From: Rikenella microfusus | GTDB lineage: Bacteria; Bacteroidota; Bacteroidia; Bacteroidales; VadinHA17 | Assembly: GCA_020722575.1 (NCBI GenBank) | Contig: DYKN01000011.1 | Span: 46,759-87,396, forward strand | DNA: 40,638 nucleotides | Direction: 5' to 3' | Shown: one piece after another, positions 16,072-24,027 of the stretch | Layout: the number at the start of each line of letters is the position of its first letter | How positions within the stretch are numbered: the first letter of the stretch is position 1 | Made by a program: the position numbers and the translations under genes | The notes under the pieces: generated by a model | The model's database searches: none | What the model saw: the letters and a program-made list of their open reading frames with translations, nothing else | Told to the model about the DNA's origin: nothing

Positions 16072-16240
16072 TTAATTAATCTTTTTAAATTAAAACTGCT
16101 GCAAGTTAATAATAATTTTTTAATTAACAACCAATATATATATAATTGTTTATCAATTTTTTAATATTATTATGATATTTTTTCACAAAAAATAATGAAA
16201 TATATTATAAAATAATAATTTCATATAACATATTTTTATA

Positions 16241-16256
16241 TGTGAACAAATTCACA
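16241..16256. promoter_or_regulatory. Rex operator immediately before the NiFe hydrogenase operon
   Basis: TGTGAA-CAAA-TTCACA is a perfect 6-4-6 Rex palindrome, extended by flanking TA/TA. It ends 3 bases before the ATG at 16260. A -7-like TATTTTTA (16231-16238) abuts it, so the transcription start would fall inside the operator. That is standard geometry for repression. Confidence 0.88.
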
Positions 16257-16259
16257 TAA

Positions 16260-17258
16260 ATGAAATATTATTTTCTTAAAAAAGAGAAATGGGACAGGGC
16301 TCTTGATAATCTACTTGCTGATTACCGTATATATGCCCCTCTATATAATGAATTTGGTCATCAGGATTATGAACCCTTAACATCTGACCTTGTCTCAGCA
16401 ATAGTTTACAACAAACCAAAACCTGTATCTCCGCTTAAGATTTTTTTCCTGCCTGTAAAAGAGAATGTCACAACAGAAGATCTGGATGAAAAACCTGCAA
16501 TTATTATTGGCGTTCCAGCCTGTGACATTGAAGCTCTGGGCATCCTTGATGAAATATATCTTGATGAAAGTTATGAGGACAGGTTTTACCGTATGCGCAG
16601 AGAGAACACAATAATTATTGGTTCCGACTGCTTCGATATCAATGAACATTGTCATTGTACCTCCTACGGCATTAATCCATGGCCATCATCCAGTAAGGGT
16701 GATCTTTCCGTGACAATTAATAATGATCTTGTTATCCTGAGAGTTCTATCAGACCGTGGAAATAAATTTGCAACTGAAACTGTTAGTGCGGAAGTTGTTT
16801 CTGATCTAAGTATGATATCATTCATTGATGTCCGCCACAGAGAAATCGAATCGCTGCTCTCACGGGTCAACAAAGAACTTCCGGATTACAAGAAAACGGG
16901 TGAAATTGTCAAACAAGCCACAAAGGCTGTATGGATGAAATATTCTTCCACATGTGTTTCATGCGGAGCATGCACGACTGTTTGTCCCACCTGTACATGT
17001 TTCCTTCTTATTGACAAACCAGGTTTTCACAAAGTCAAACAGATGGATGCATGTCAATATCCGGGATTTGAAAAAACTGCCGGAGGGGAAGATCCCCTGA
17101 AAGAGTTACAAAACCGGTTCAGAAACAGACATATGTGCAAGTATGTGTGGAAACCTGAAAAATTCAAGAATTTAGCCTGCACAGGCTGTGGAAGATGTAT
17201 AGAAGCATGCATCGGGAAAATCAACAAGAATAAACTATTCATTGAAACAGCAAAATAA
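16260..17258 (+). CDS. Sulfhydrogenase-beta-like iron-sulfur subunit (AsrA/HydB-SH family)
   Basis: This is a cytoplasmic electron-transfer subunit related to the beta subunit of archaeal sulfhydrogenase and to AsrA of anaerobic sulfite reductase. The N-terminal half has the family pattern (IIIGVPACDIEAL, GSDCFD) with Cys88, 124, 131 and 133. The C-terminal half has a ferredoxin-like array, CVSCGACTTVC with CTC (Cys232, 235, 238, 242, 245, 247), and a second site CTGCGRC-x3-C (Cys307, 310, 313, 317). It would carry electrons between the flavin subunit encoded next and the hydrogenase core. It is the first gene of the long NiFe operon and sits 3 bases after a Rex operator. The gene is a match to the family, but its role in a membrane hydrogenase is inferred from context. 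Confidence 0.85.
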   Translation: MKYYFLKKEKWDRALDNLLADYRIYAPLYNEFGHQDYEPLTSDLVSAIVYNKPKPVSPLKIFFLPVKENVTTEDLDEKPAIIIGVPACDIEALGILDEIYLDESYEDRFYRMRRENTIIIGSDCFDINEHCHCTSYGINPWPSSSKGDLSVTINNDLVILRVLSDRGNKFATETVSAEVVSDLSMISFIDVRHREIESLLSRVNKELPDYKKTGEIVKQATKAVWMKYSSTCVSCGACTTVCPTCTCFLLIDKPGFHKVKQMDACQYPGFEKTAGGEDPLKELQNRFRNRHMCKYVWKPEKFKNLACTGCGRCIEACIGKINKNKLFIETAK

Positions 17259-17264
17259 TTTTAT

Positions 17265-18089
17265 ATGCCTTCCGCAAACAATATATATAAACCTATCAGG
17301 GCCAAACTTACAGAAGTGATAACTGAGTCACCGACAATAAAAACCTTTGTTCTTATCCCAGAGGAAGATTTTTCTTTTAAAACCGGTCAGTTCATTGAAG
17401 TCACCGTTGATGGAATTGGAGAAGCTCCTTTTACTCCCTCTTCTTCACCATTAAGGATTGACAGGTTGGAGGTAACAGTAATGAAGACAGGTTATGTGAC
17501 AGAGTATATGCATAACATGAAACCGGGAGAATACATGGGAATAAGGGGTCCTTTTGGAAGAGGGTATCCCGTAGAAAAATTTTATGATAAGGAAATACTT
17601 ATTATTGGTGGAGGCTGCGGATTTGCACCTATACGTTCTCTCCTATACAATCTTGAGGCCATTACCGATAAATTGCGAAAAGTAATCCTGTGCTATGGAT
17701 CGAAAACTCCGGAAGAGTGCATTTATAAACCATATATTGCCGAACTGCGTAAAATTCCGAAGTTTGAGGTTTACAGAAGTGTTGACAGAGGAGATAGTAC
17801 ATGGGCTGAAAAAGTAGGAGTAGTAACCGTCCTGCTTGACGACATAAAGGTTGACATTAAAAACTCGGTAGCAGTTGTCTGTGGCCCGCCCATAATGATG
17901 AAGTTCAGCACGCTTAAACTGCTCGATATGGGTTATCCTGAACATGATATTTACCTTTCAATGGAAAAAAACATGTCATGCGGACTCGGAAAATGCGGCC
18001 ATTGTATGATGGGTAAATATTTTGTCTGTAAAGACGGACCTGTTTTTACCTATGACGAAATCAAAGACCAACCAAATATATGGAGCTGA
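17265..18089 (+). CDS. Sulfhydrogenase-gamma-like FAD/NAD(P)-binding subunit
   Basis: This is a ferredoxin-NADP reductase-family subunit, like sulfhydrogenase gamma and AsrB. The N-terminal FAD-binding barrel contains GQFIEVTVDG (41-50) and FTPSSSPLR (56-64). The nucleotide-binding domain starts with IIGGGCGFAPIRSLL (113-127) and continues with CYGSKTPEE and VCGPPIMM. The C-terminal [2Fe-2S] site is C-x4-C-x2-C-x7-C (Cys239, 244, 247, 255). It is the likely NAD(P)H entry point for the membrane hydrogenase. The sequence alone does not tell me NADH from NADPH. It is 6 bases after the beta subunit and 1 base before the ferredoxin gene. Confidence 0.9.
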   Translation: MPSANNIYKPIRAKLTEVITESPTIKTFVLIPEEDFSFKTGQFIEVTVDGIGEAPFTPSSSPLRIDRLEVTVMKTGYVTEYMHNMKPGEYMGIRGPFGRGYPVEKFYDKEILIIGGGCGFAPIRSLLYNLEAITDKLRKVILCYGSKTPEECIYKPYIAELRKIPKFEVYRSVDRGDSTWAEKVGVVTVLLDDIKVDIKNSVAVVCGPPIMMKFSTLKLLDMGYPEHDIYLSMEKNMSCGLGKCGHCMMGKYFVCKDGPVFTYDEIKDQPNIWS

Positions 18090-18090
18090 T

Positions 18091-18582
18091 ATGGCAAAAA
18101 GAATATTGATTGATCTGATCAAACTGCGCAATGCTCTTGTTGAAAAACCTGACACTGAAGTTGCGGAGGCTGTATTTTATCCGGTTCCTAACAGCAACGG
18201 TCTTAAAACCATACGGGAGCTTGCCGTTTTCAGGTTTACCTGCCGCAGGTGTGAAGATGCCCCTTGCATTGCTGCATGCCCGGCTGATGCACTCGAAAAA
18301 GATGAAGACGATATTATCACACGATATACAAACCTCTGTGTATCCTGTAAATCGTGCGTCACTATATGCCCGTTTGGAACCATGATGACTGATTTCTTCA
18401 AACATCACCGAAACAAAGATCTCTATTTTGATTTAACTGACTCATACGAACTTGAAAGGTTTATCGAGGCATGCCCTCCCGGCACGGTAACAATCACTGA
18501 TATGAAAGAGCCTTTTGAAGAAAACATTTATAAACTGAACGATAAAGTCCTTATAAAAGATTTTATTTATAAAACTGAATGA
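18091..18582 (+). CDS. Two-cluster ferredoxin-like electron-transfer subunit (HycB/CooF-like)
   Basis: The product is 163 aa with two [4Fe-4S] sites, CRRCEDAPCIAAC (Cys51, 54, 59, 63) and CVSCKSCVTIC (Cys83, 86, 89, 93), in a HycB/CooF-type fold. It probably bridges the beta/gamma flavin module and the hydrogenase core on the cytoplasmic face. The frame is open upstream into the gamma gene (to 18022), but ATG 18091, one base after that gene's stop, gives the family-like start MAKRILIDL. The membrane subunit follows after 7 bases. Confidence 0.88.
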   Translation: MAKRILIDLIKLRNALVEKPDTEVAEAVFYPVPNSNGLKTIRELAVFRFTCRRCEDAPCIAACPADALEKDEDDIITRYTNLCVSCKSCVTICPFGTMMTDFFKHHRNKDLYFDLTDSYELERFIEACPPGTVTITDMKEPFEENIYKLNDKVLIKDFIYKTE

Positions 18583-18589
18583 TAAGACC

Positions 18590-19522
18590 ATGGCAGTTGA
18601 TCTTCTTTATTTTTTTGTTTTTCCCGGGCTACTGTTTTCGGCAGTAACTGGAGCTTTTCTTTCCTGGTTTGACAGGAAAATAACGGCCAGAGTACAGTTC
18701 CGAAAGGGACCTCCCCTGTTCCAGCCTTTCTACGACTTCTTCAAACTGCTTCTTGTTAAGGAAACAATAATACCCAGACAGGGTTCACCGGTTGTTTTTC
18801 TTCTTGCACCTGTATTTGCCCTATTTGGAGCCACAACGGCAGCTACACTTATACTGCTTCCTCTCTTTAACATCACAAGCGGCTTAAGAGGTGACCTCAT
18901 CGTAATTTTTTACCTGCTTGCAATACCTTCATTTTCATACGTTTTAGGATCTCTCGCCTCCGGAAACCCCCTGGCAGCTGTCGGAGGTTCAAGAGAAATG
19001 AAACTGATACTCAGCTACGAATCAACATTCCTCCTTGTTATTGCAGGAATTATCCTGAAAGCATCACAAAATTTCGACCTGAATTCAATTATTACCATTC
19101 AGCATAATTCATCACCATTTATTAGTAGTATATCGGGCATAATTTTATTTGTCGTGGCAATATTCTGTATTCAGGCAAAACTCGGACTTGTGCCTTTCGA
19201 CATGGCAGAAGCCGAAACAGAATTAGACGAAGGAGCTTTCATTGAATATTCAGGCGCTCCGTATGCCCTGATAAAACTTACCAAGTACATAATGTTCTTT
19301 ATTCTTCCGGCATTTCTTGTAGCACTTTTTCTTAACGGTGTGACGCTGAAAGGTGTGGGCATCCTGTGGGCTGTGCTTAAAATTGCTGGTATAGTACTAC
19401 TGATCACATTGATCAGGAATACCAACCCCCGACTTAAAATAAAACAGGCTGCCAGTTTCTTCCTGGTATGGATGAACCTGCTGGCTGTTATTGCAATAGT
19501 ACTGGCATATTTTGGATATTAA
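18590..19522 (+). CDS. NuoH-like membrane anchor subunit of group 4 [NiFe] hydrogenase
   Basis: This is an integral membrane protein with about eight helices, homologous to NuoH, HycD and MbhM, which links the peripheral hydrogenase arm to the ion-pumping arm. The family pattern is clear in the first loop: FDRKITARVQFRKGPPLFQPFYDFFKLL (about 27-54). It recurs in PFDMAEAETELDEGAFIEYSG, the acidic loop that faces the quinone-like cavity in complex I. Its length of 310 aa is typical. It lies within the operon between the ferredoxin and the NuoB-like subunit, 11 bases before the latter. Confidence 0.93.
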   Translation: MAVDLLYFFVFPGLLFSAVTGAFLSWFDRKITARVQFRKGPPLFQPFYDFFKLLLVKETIIPRQGSPVVFLLAPVFALFGATTAATLILLPLFNITSGLRGDLIVIFYLLAIPSFSYVLGSLASGNPLAAVGGSREMKLILSYESTFLLVIAGIILKASQNFDLNSIITIQHNSSPFISSISGIILFVVAIFCIQAKLGLVPFDMAEAETELDEGAFIEYSGAPYALIKLTKYIMFFILPAFLVALFLNGVTLKGVGILWAVLKIAGIVLLITLIRNTNPRLKIKQAASFFLVWMNLLAVIAIVLAYFGY

Positions 19523-19533
19523 ATTACTGAACC

Positions 19534-19947
19534 GTGGGTTTTAAAAGTTTTTGTTTCAAAAAATCACTCTGGGTGTTCCATTTTGGAGGAGCATCATGCA
19601 ACAACTGCGACATTGAGATTATCGACTGTCTGACCCCCCGATACGATCTTGAACGTTTCGGTATCCTGCTCGTGGGCAGTGTCAGACATGCTGATGTAAT
19701 ACTGGTCAGCGGCTCAATTAACATGCGCGACAGGGAAAGGTTGATAGAGGTCTACAATCAAGCACCCAAGCCTGTTTTTGTCGTTGCAATTGGAGCATGC
19801 GGATGCACCGGTGGAATTTTTGCCGAAGGAAATACTTTCGCCGGCCCCGTTGACAAAATCATTCCTGTCGACGCCTATATCCCGGGCTGTCCACCAAAAC
19901 CCGAGGCAATCATCGCAGGTCTCATTAAACTGGTAAAAAGCAAATAG
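19534..19947 (+). CDS. NuoB-like small subunit of group 4 [NiFe] hydrogenase
   Basis: This is the hydrogenase small subunit (EchC/MbhJ/HycG type), carrying one [4Fe-4S] cluster next to the NiFe centre. Cysteines 22 and 25 (GGASCNNCDIE), 89 (GACGC) and 119 (PGCPPKPEAI) are the four expected ligands. Initiation is at GTG 19534, because the family start (GFKSFCFKKSLWVFHF) aligns directly after it. The length of 137 aa is normal for group 4 small subunits. No twin-arginine signal is present, so the active site faces the cytoplasm. Confidence 0.93.
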   Translation: MGFKSFCFKKSLWVFHFGGASCNNCDIEIIDCLTPRYDLERFGILLVGSVRHADVILVSGSINMRDRERLIEVYNQAPKPVFVVAIGACGCTGGIFAEGNTFAGPVDKIIPVDAYIPGCPPKPEAIIAGLIKLVKSK

Positions 19948-19978
19948 ATAAAATTATTTAAGCGAACCGATAAAACTA

Positions 19979-20419
19979 ATGATGACAACAGAATCAATCA
20001 TAAAAGGCCTCAAAGAAAAATTTGGCCAGGATGTTTCTGACACCGTAAAGAGGAATGATAAACGTTACATTGTAACAATCAACCCCGTTACACTTCCGAA
20101 GGTGGCAGAATATCTTTACAGGGATGCAGGCTGTAGATTTATTATTGCTTCAGCACTTCATACCCGAAAAGGATTTGAGATACATTACCACTTCAGCAAA
20201 GATGAAACCGGGCTGATTCTTAACGTGCATGTGGTTCTCAGTCATGAAAAACCACAAATCGAATCACTCTCCAATATGTTCAATGCATCGAACTGGATAG
20301 AAAGGGAGATGCATGAACTGTTCGGAATCGATTTCCTGAATCATCCAAATCAGGAAAAACTTATTTCGGAAGGCAACTGGGCTGAAGGAGTTTATCCTTA
20401 CAGAAAAGATTTCAAATAG
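19979..20419 (+). CDS. NuoC-like subunit of group 4 [NiFe] hydrogenase
   Basis: The product is 146 aa and homologous to NuoC/EchD/MbhK, a structural subunit holding the small and large subunits together. The conserved C-terminal signature WIEREMHELFGIDFLNHPN (about 109-127) and the ending YPYRKDF are present. ATG codons at 19979 and 19982 are both possible. It is followed after 7 bases by the large subunit. Confidence 0.9.
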   Translation: MMTTESIIKGLKEKFGQDVSDTVKRNDKRYIVTINPVTLPKVAEYLYRDAGCRFIIASALHTRKGFEIHYHFSKDETGLILNVHVVLSHEKPQIESLSNMFNASNWIEREMHELFGIDFLNHPNQEKLISEGNWAEGVYPYRKDFK

Positions 20420-20426
20420 AAACGAA

Positions 20427-21623
20427 ATGGGAAGTAAATTTTTAATACCGATCGGTCCGTATCACCCGCTTCAGGAAGAGCCTGAACTCTTCAAACTTTA
20501 TTGCGAAGGAGAAATTGTCAGGGATATCAAATGGGAAACAGGTTATAATCACAGAGGAATTGAAAAACTTTCAGAGTCAAAGACTTATGATCAGGTTTTC
20601 TTTCTTGTAGAAAGGATATGCGGAATATGTTCAACCTCCCATCCTTTTGCATTTGCCAATGCTGTTGAGGAGATCTGCAGGATAGAAATCCCCGACAGGG
20701 CAAAATATATCAGAAGTATTATAGGTGAGTTCGAACGCATTCACAGTCATCTGTTATGGGTAGGCCTGGCAGGTCATTTCCTCGGTTATAACACCGTTTT
20801 CATGTGGGCATGGAAATACCGAGAACCTGTTCTTGATCTGTTCGAGATGATAACCGGCAACCGCAACAGCTATGCAATGTTCAAAGTTGGAGGAGTAAGA
20901 AGAGATATTGAGGCTGCAAAAATTCCTGCCATAAGGAAAATTCTTTCGGAGGTAAAAAAGAAAACCGATCTGCTTACAGGAGCCGTAATGGATGATCCCG
21001 TAATACATGCAAGAACCAAGGGTGTGGGCATTCTTACAAAAGAAGATATAATAGATTTTGGAGCCGTAGGCCCAACGGCACGTGCATCGGGTGTTGCCAT
21101 TGATGTGCGGAAAGATGACCCGTATGCAGCTTATCCCCTCGTAAACTGGAAAGTGATTACCGCCGAAGAAGGTGATGTCTTTGCCAAGGCAAAGGTACGC
21201 CTGCTTGAAATGTATGAATCAATTTCGATTATCGAACAATGCCTCGATAGACTGCTTAATGAAAAAGAAGGTGAAATAGAGATCAAAGTAAAAAACATTC
21301 CAGAAGGTATAGGAATGGGACGTGCTGAAGCTCCCCGGGGAGAAGTATTTCATTGCGTTTTCTCCGACGGATCAAATTCACCGGCAAGACATAAAATAAG
21401 AGCTCCAAGCTATGTAAATATCGCAACTTTCAAAAAATCATGCATAGGACAGAGCATCTCAGATGCAACTATATCACTCGCCGCTGTTGACCCATGTTAC
21501 TGCTGTACCGAACGACTCGCCGTGGCAATAAATATTCATACAGGCGAAAAAATAATGAACGGGGCAGAAATAATTAAAGCCTCCGCACAAAAAACCCGTG
21601 AGATTATGACAAAAATAAAATGA
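20427..21623 (+). CDS. [NiFe] hydrogenase large subunit, group 4 (NuoD-like)
   Basis: This is the catalytic subunit holding the NiFe(CN)2CO centre. The N-terminal L1 motif ERICGICSTSH has Cys65 and Cys68, and the C-terminal L2 motif DPCYCCTER has Cys357 and Cys360. All four nickel ligands are therefore present, so it is a true hydrogenase and not a complex I-type NuoD or a ligand-poor homolog. After Arg363 a 35-residue tail follows. By analogy with HycE, this would be removed by the maturation protease encoded at 28519. The length is 398 aa. It would be matured by HypA-F encoded divergently. It is followed after 4 bases by the NuoL-like pump subunit. Confidence 0.95.
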   Translation: MGSKFLIPIGPYHPLQEEPELFKLYCEGEIVRDIKWETGYNHRGIEKLSESKTYDQVFFLVERICGICSTSHPFAFANAVEEICRIEIPDRAKYIRSIIGEFERIHSHLLWVGLAGHFLGYNTVFMWAWKYREPVLDLFEMITGNRNSYAMFKVGGVRRDIEAAKIPAIRKILSEVKKKTDLLTGAVMDDPVIHARTKGVGILTKEDIIDFGAVGPTARASGVAIDVRKDDPYAAYPLVNWKVITAEEGDVFAKAKVRLLEMYESISIIEQCLDRLLNEKEGEIEIKVKNIPEGIGMGRAEAPRGEVFHCVFSDGSNSPARHKIRAPSYVNIATFKKSCIGQSISDATISLAAVDPCYCCTERLAVAINIHTGEKIMNGAEIIKASAQKTREIMTKIK

Positions 21624-21627
21624 CAGT

Positions 21628-23478
21628 ATGAACGAATACTTTTCAATAATTACTATCCCGGTGCTTGCAGGTATACTTCTTTTTACCATACCTGAAAAGT
21701 TCAGAAAAGTATCGGGAATCTTCTCACTGCTGATAAGTGCCGTTACTTTCTGGATGACAATATTGATTTTAAAATCTGCCGAATCAAAAATGACGCTGCG
21801 GGAGATTCTCCCCGCAATGTTTTCTCCTTCATCAATTCCGGAAGGTATCAATACATTCTTCTCTTTCAATTACGATAAACTTGCAGGACTTATACTGGTA
21901 TTCATCAGCCTTTTTGCCTTTCTTATCCTTCTTTATTCGCTTGTTTACCTTAATAAAGTTCGTACGGTAAATTATTATCCCTATTTCCTTATTACCCTTG
22001 GATGTTCATACGGAGCAGTATTATCTGACAATCTACTTGTCTTTCTGACATTCTGGGGTATTCTGGGGATAACACTCTATAAGCTTATACAGGGACAGGA
22101 TGAAAATAGTTCATCAACTGCAAAGAAAACACTTATTCTTATAGGAGCTTCCGACTCCATAATGATTATCGGAATTGCGATTCTATGGAAAATTACAGGT
22201 TCACTTGATATGAGTGCCATTCAGGTACCCACAGGTACTCCCCTTGGATGCACTGCATTCCTTGCCCTTCTTATAGGAAGTTTTACCAAAGCGGGTGCCT
22301 TCCCTTTCCATACATGGGTGCCTGATTATGCCAGAGATGCTCCGGCATCATCATCGGCATATCTGCCGGCTTCTCTCGACAAACTCCTGGGAATATACCT
22401 TCTTGCAAGGATTCTTAATCACATGTTCGTTCCCGGTGAATGGATGACACTTTTACTTCTTACCCTGGGAGTAGCCACTATTATTACCGCTGTAATGATG
22501 GCCCTTATTCAGCACAACTACAAACAGCTTCTCGGATATCATGCCGTTTCACAGGTTGGTTATATGATACTCGGATTGAGTCTGGGTTCTTTTATCGGAG
22601 TAGCAGCAGGCCTCTTTCACATGGTAAATCATGCTCTTTACAAAAGCGGTTTGTTCCTTTCTGCCGGAGCAGTGGAATACCGTACCGGGAAAAATGATAT
22701 TGAAGAACTCGGCGGCCTTTCAAAGACAATGCCATTAACCTTCTTTGCAGCTCTGATTTTCGCAATGTCAATATCGGGTATCCCTCCTCTTAACGGATTT
22801 GCTTCAAAATGGATGATTTATCAGGCTATTATTGACTTCGGAGGTGGTACTGGCCTACCGCATAAACTTTGGATCTTATGGCTTACCCTTGCAGTACTCG
22901 GATCAGCCCTGACTCTTGCAAGCTTTATAAAATTCATTGGAGGTATATTCCTTGGCCGCAGGAAACAGGTGTTTGAAAACATCCGGGAAGTTCCGGCAGT
23001 TATGTGGATTCCTCTTGCCATTCTTGCCCTTTTCTGTATTGTGTTCGGAGTGGCAGCAACAAAAATAATAGTGCCCGAAATGCTTATGCCAATAACAGGC
23101 AGGTTTGAATTCTCAGGCCTCTGGAATTCCGGCTTTGTTTCGCTTCTTGTTCTGGTTTCAATTATCACCGGAATACTTATTTACCTTCTGACAGGAATAA
23201 AAAAATTCAGAACCTCAGACAGTTTTATCGGAGGAGAAAAATTTTACGATAAAGCTGCCTATCCTGCACCAGAATTTTATAAAACCTTTACGGAATTCCA
23301 ATTTATTTCTACAATTTACAGAAAGGCACAGGAAAAATGGTTTGATATCTACGACCTGACAAAACAGGCCGTCCTCTGGTTAAGCAATCTCTTCAGCAAT
23401 ACCCATTCCGGAGTACTGACGGCTTATGTTTTGTGGGTTTTTGCAGGTTTACTGATTATGTTATTGATTATTTTATAA
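21628..23478 (+). CDS. NuoL/MrpA-like antiporter-type membrane subunit
   Basis: This is a 616-aa polytopic protein with around 14 to 16 helices, related to NuoL, HyfB and the N-terminal part of MrpA. TM7 Lys221 (SFTKAGAFPFHTW) and the later Lys252 (ASLDKLLGIY) of the ion channel are retained. At the TM5 position, where such subunits normally have the essential glutamate, this protein has Gly144 (LTFWGILG). By comparison the MrpD-like subunit of this operon keeps FLEIAA (Glu142). The C-terminal extension (FIGGEKFYDKAAYPAPEFY onward) resembles NuoL-type lateral regions. The change suggests altered or lost ion translocation, or a shifted acidic residue. Confidence 0.88.
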   Translation: MNEYFSIITIPVLAGILLFTIPEKFRKVSGIFSLLISAVTFWMTILILKSAESKMTLREILPAMFSPSSIPEGINTFFSFNYDKLAGLILVFISLFAFLILLYSLVYLNKVRTVNYYPYFLITLGCSYGAVLSDNLLVFLTFWGILGITLYKLIQGQDENSSSTAKKTLILIGASDSIMIIGIAILWKITGSLDMSAIQVPTGTPLGCTAFLALLIGSFTKAGAFPFHTWVPDYARDAPASSSAYLPASLDKLLGIYLLARILNHMFVPGEWMTLLLLTLGVATIITAVMMALIQHNYKQLLGYHAVSQVGYMILGLSLGSFIGVAAGLFHMVNHALYKSGLFLSAGAVEYRTGKNDIEELGGLSKTMPLTFFAALIFAMSISGIPPLNGFASKWMIYQAIIDFGGGTGLPHKLWILWLTLAVLGSALTLASFIKFIGGIFLGRRKQVFENIREVPAVMWIPLAILALFCIVFGVAATKIIVPEMLMPITGRFEFSGLWNSGFVSLLVLVSIITGILIYLLTGIKKFRTSDSFIGGEKFYDKAAYPAPEFYKTFTEFQFISTIYRKAQEKWFDIYDLTKQAVLWLSNLFSNTHSGVLTAYVLWVFAGLLIMLLIIL

Positions 23479-23491
23479 TTAACTTTTTGAT

Positions 23492-24019
23492 ATGGAACTT
23501 GCTCTTTCAGTTATTCTGGTACTGATGATTTTAGGGGCACTCTTTGCCATTCATGCAAGAGATTTGCTGTCGGCTGTTATTGCCTGTAGTATAATAGGTT
23601 ACGGACTGGTAATTTGTTTCCTGTTGCTTAAAGCTCCCGACCTCGCTATCGTCCAGATTGTGGTGGAAACAATTACTCTGGTGATAATGGTAGCTGTTGT
23701 ACTCGATAGTACAAGGCATGAACCCTATTCAAAACCCGATAAACAGGATTATATATCAATTGCCACAACTATAATTATTATTGTGGCTCTCTTCTTCATA
23801 TTAAAATCAGCAATTGGAACACTCGACACTTTCGGAGAAGGCTCAATGAGAATGGCAAAATATTATGTAGAAGGAGCTGCCGGGAAAACAGGTAGCGCAA
23901 ACCTTGTCACAGGTATTATATTCGATTTCAGAGGTTATGATACTCTCGGCGAGGCAACAGTACTTGTGACTGCCGTTCTCGGTGTACTTACTATTTTGAG
24001 GATTAAGGGCAAGAAATGA
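23492..24019 (+). CDS. MbhD/MbhE-like fused subunit (MrpA C-terminal domain type)
   Basis: The product is a 175-aa membrane protein. Its N-terminal half (LSAVIACSIIGYGLVICFLLLKAPDLAIVQIVVET region) matches MbhD/DUF4040. Its C-terminal end (NLVTGIIFDFRGYDTLGEATVL) matches MbhE, the tail domain of MrpA. In Mrp antiporters these are the C-terminal part of MrpA; here they are a separate gene after the NuoL-like one. The two genes together make a split MrpA. It is immediately followed by the IVS-like insertion, which separates it from mrpB. Confidence 0.85.
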   Translation: MELALSVILVLMILGALFAIHARDLLSAVIACSIIGYGLVICFLLLKAPDLAIVQIVVETITLVIMVAVVLDSTRHEPYSKPDKQDYISIATTIIIIVALFFILKSAIGTLDTFGEGSMRMAKYYVEGAAGKTGSANLVTGIIFDFRGYDTLGEATVLVTAVLGVLTILRIKGKK

Positions 24020-24027
24020 TTTATGGA

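Noticed and set aside
16171..16188. Possible extra Rex site in the middle of the rex/hydrogenase intergenic region
   Set aside because: Only one half (TTCACAA) matches; the other half (TATGATA) agrees with the consensus at only two of seven positions.
18022..18090. Longer start for the ferredoxin-like subunit
   Set aside because: It would overlap the C-terminal [2Fe-2S] coding region of the gamma subunit. ATG 18091 gives the family-like N-terminus.
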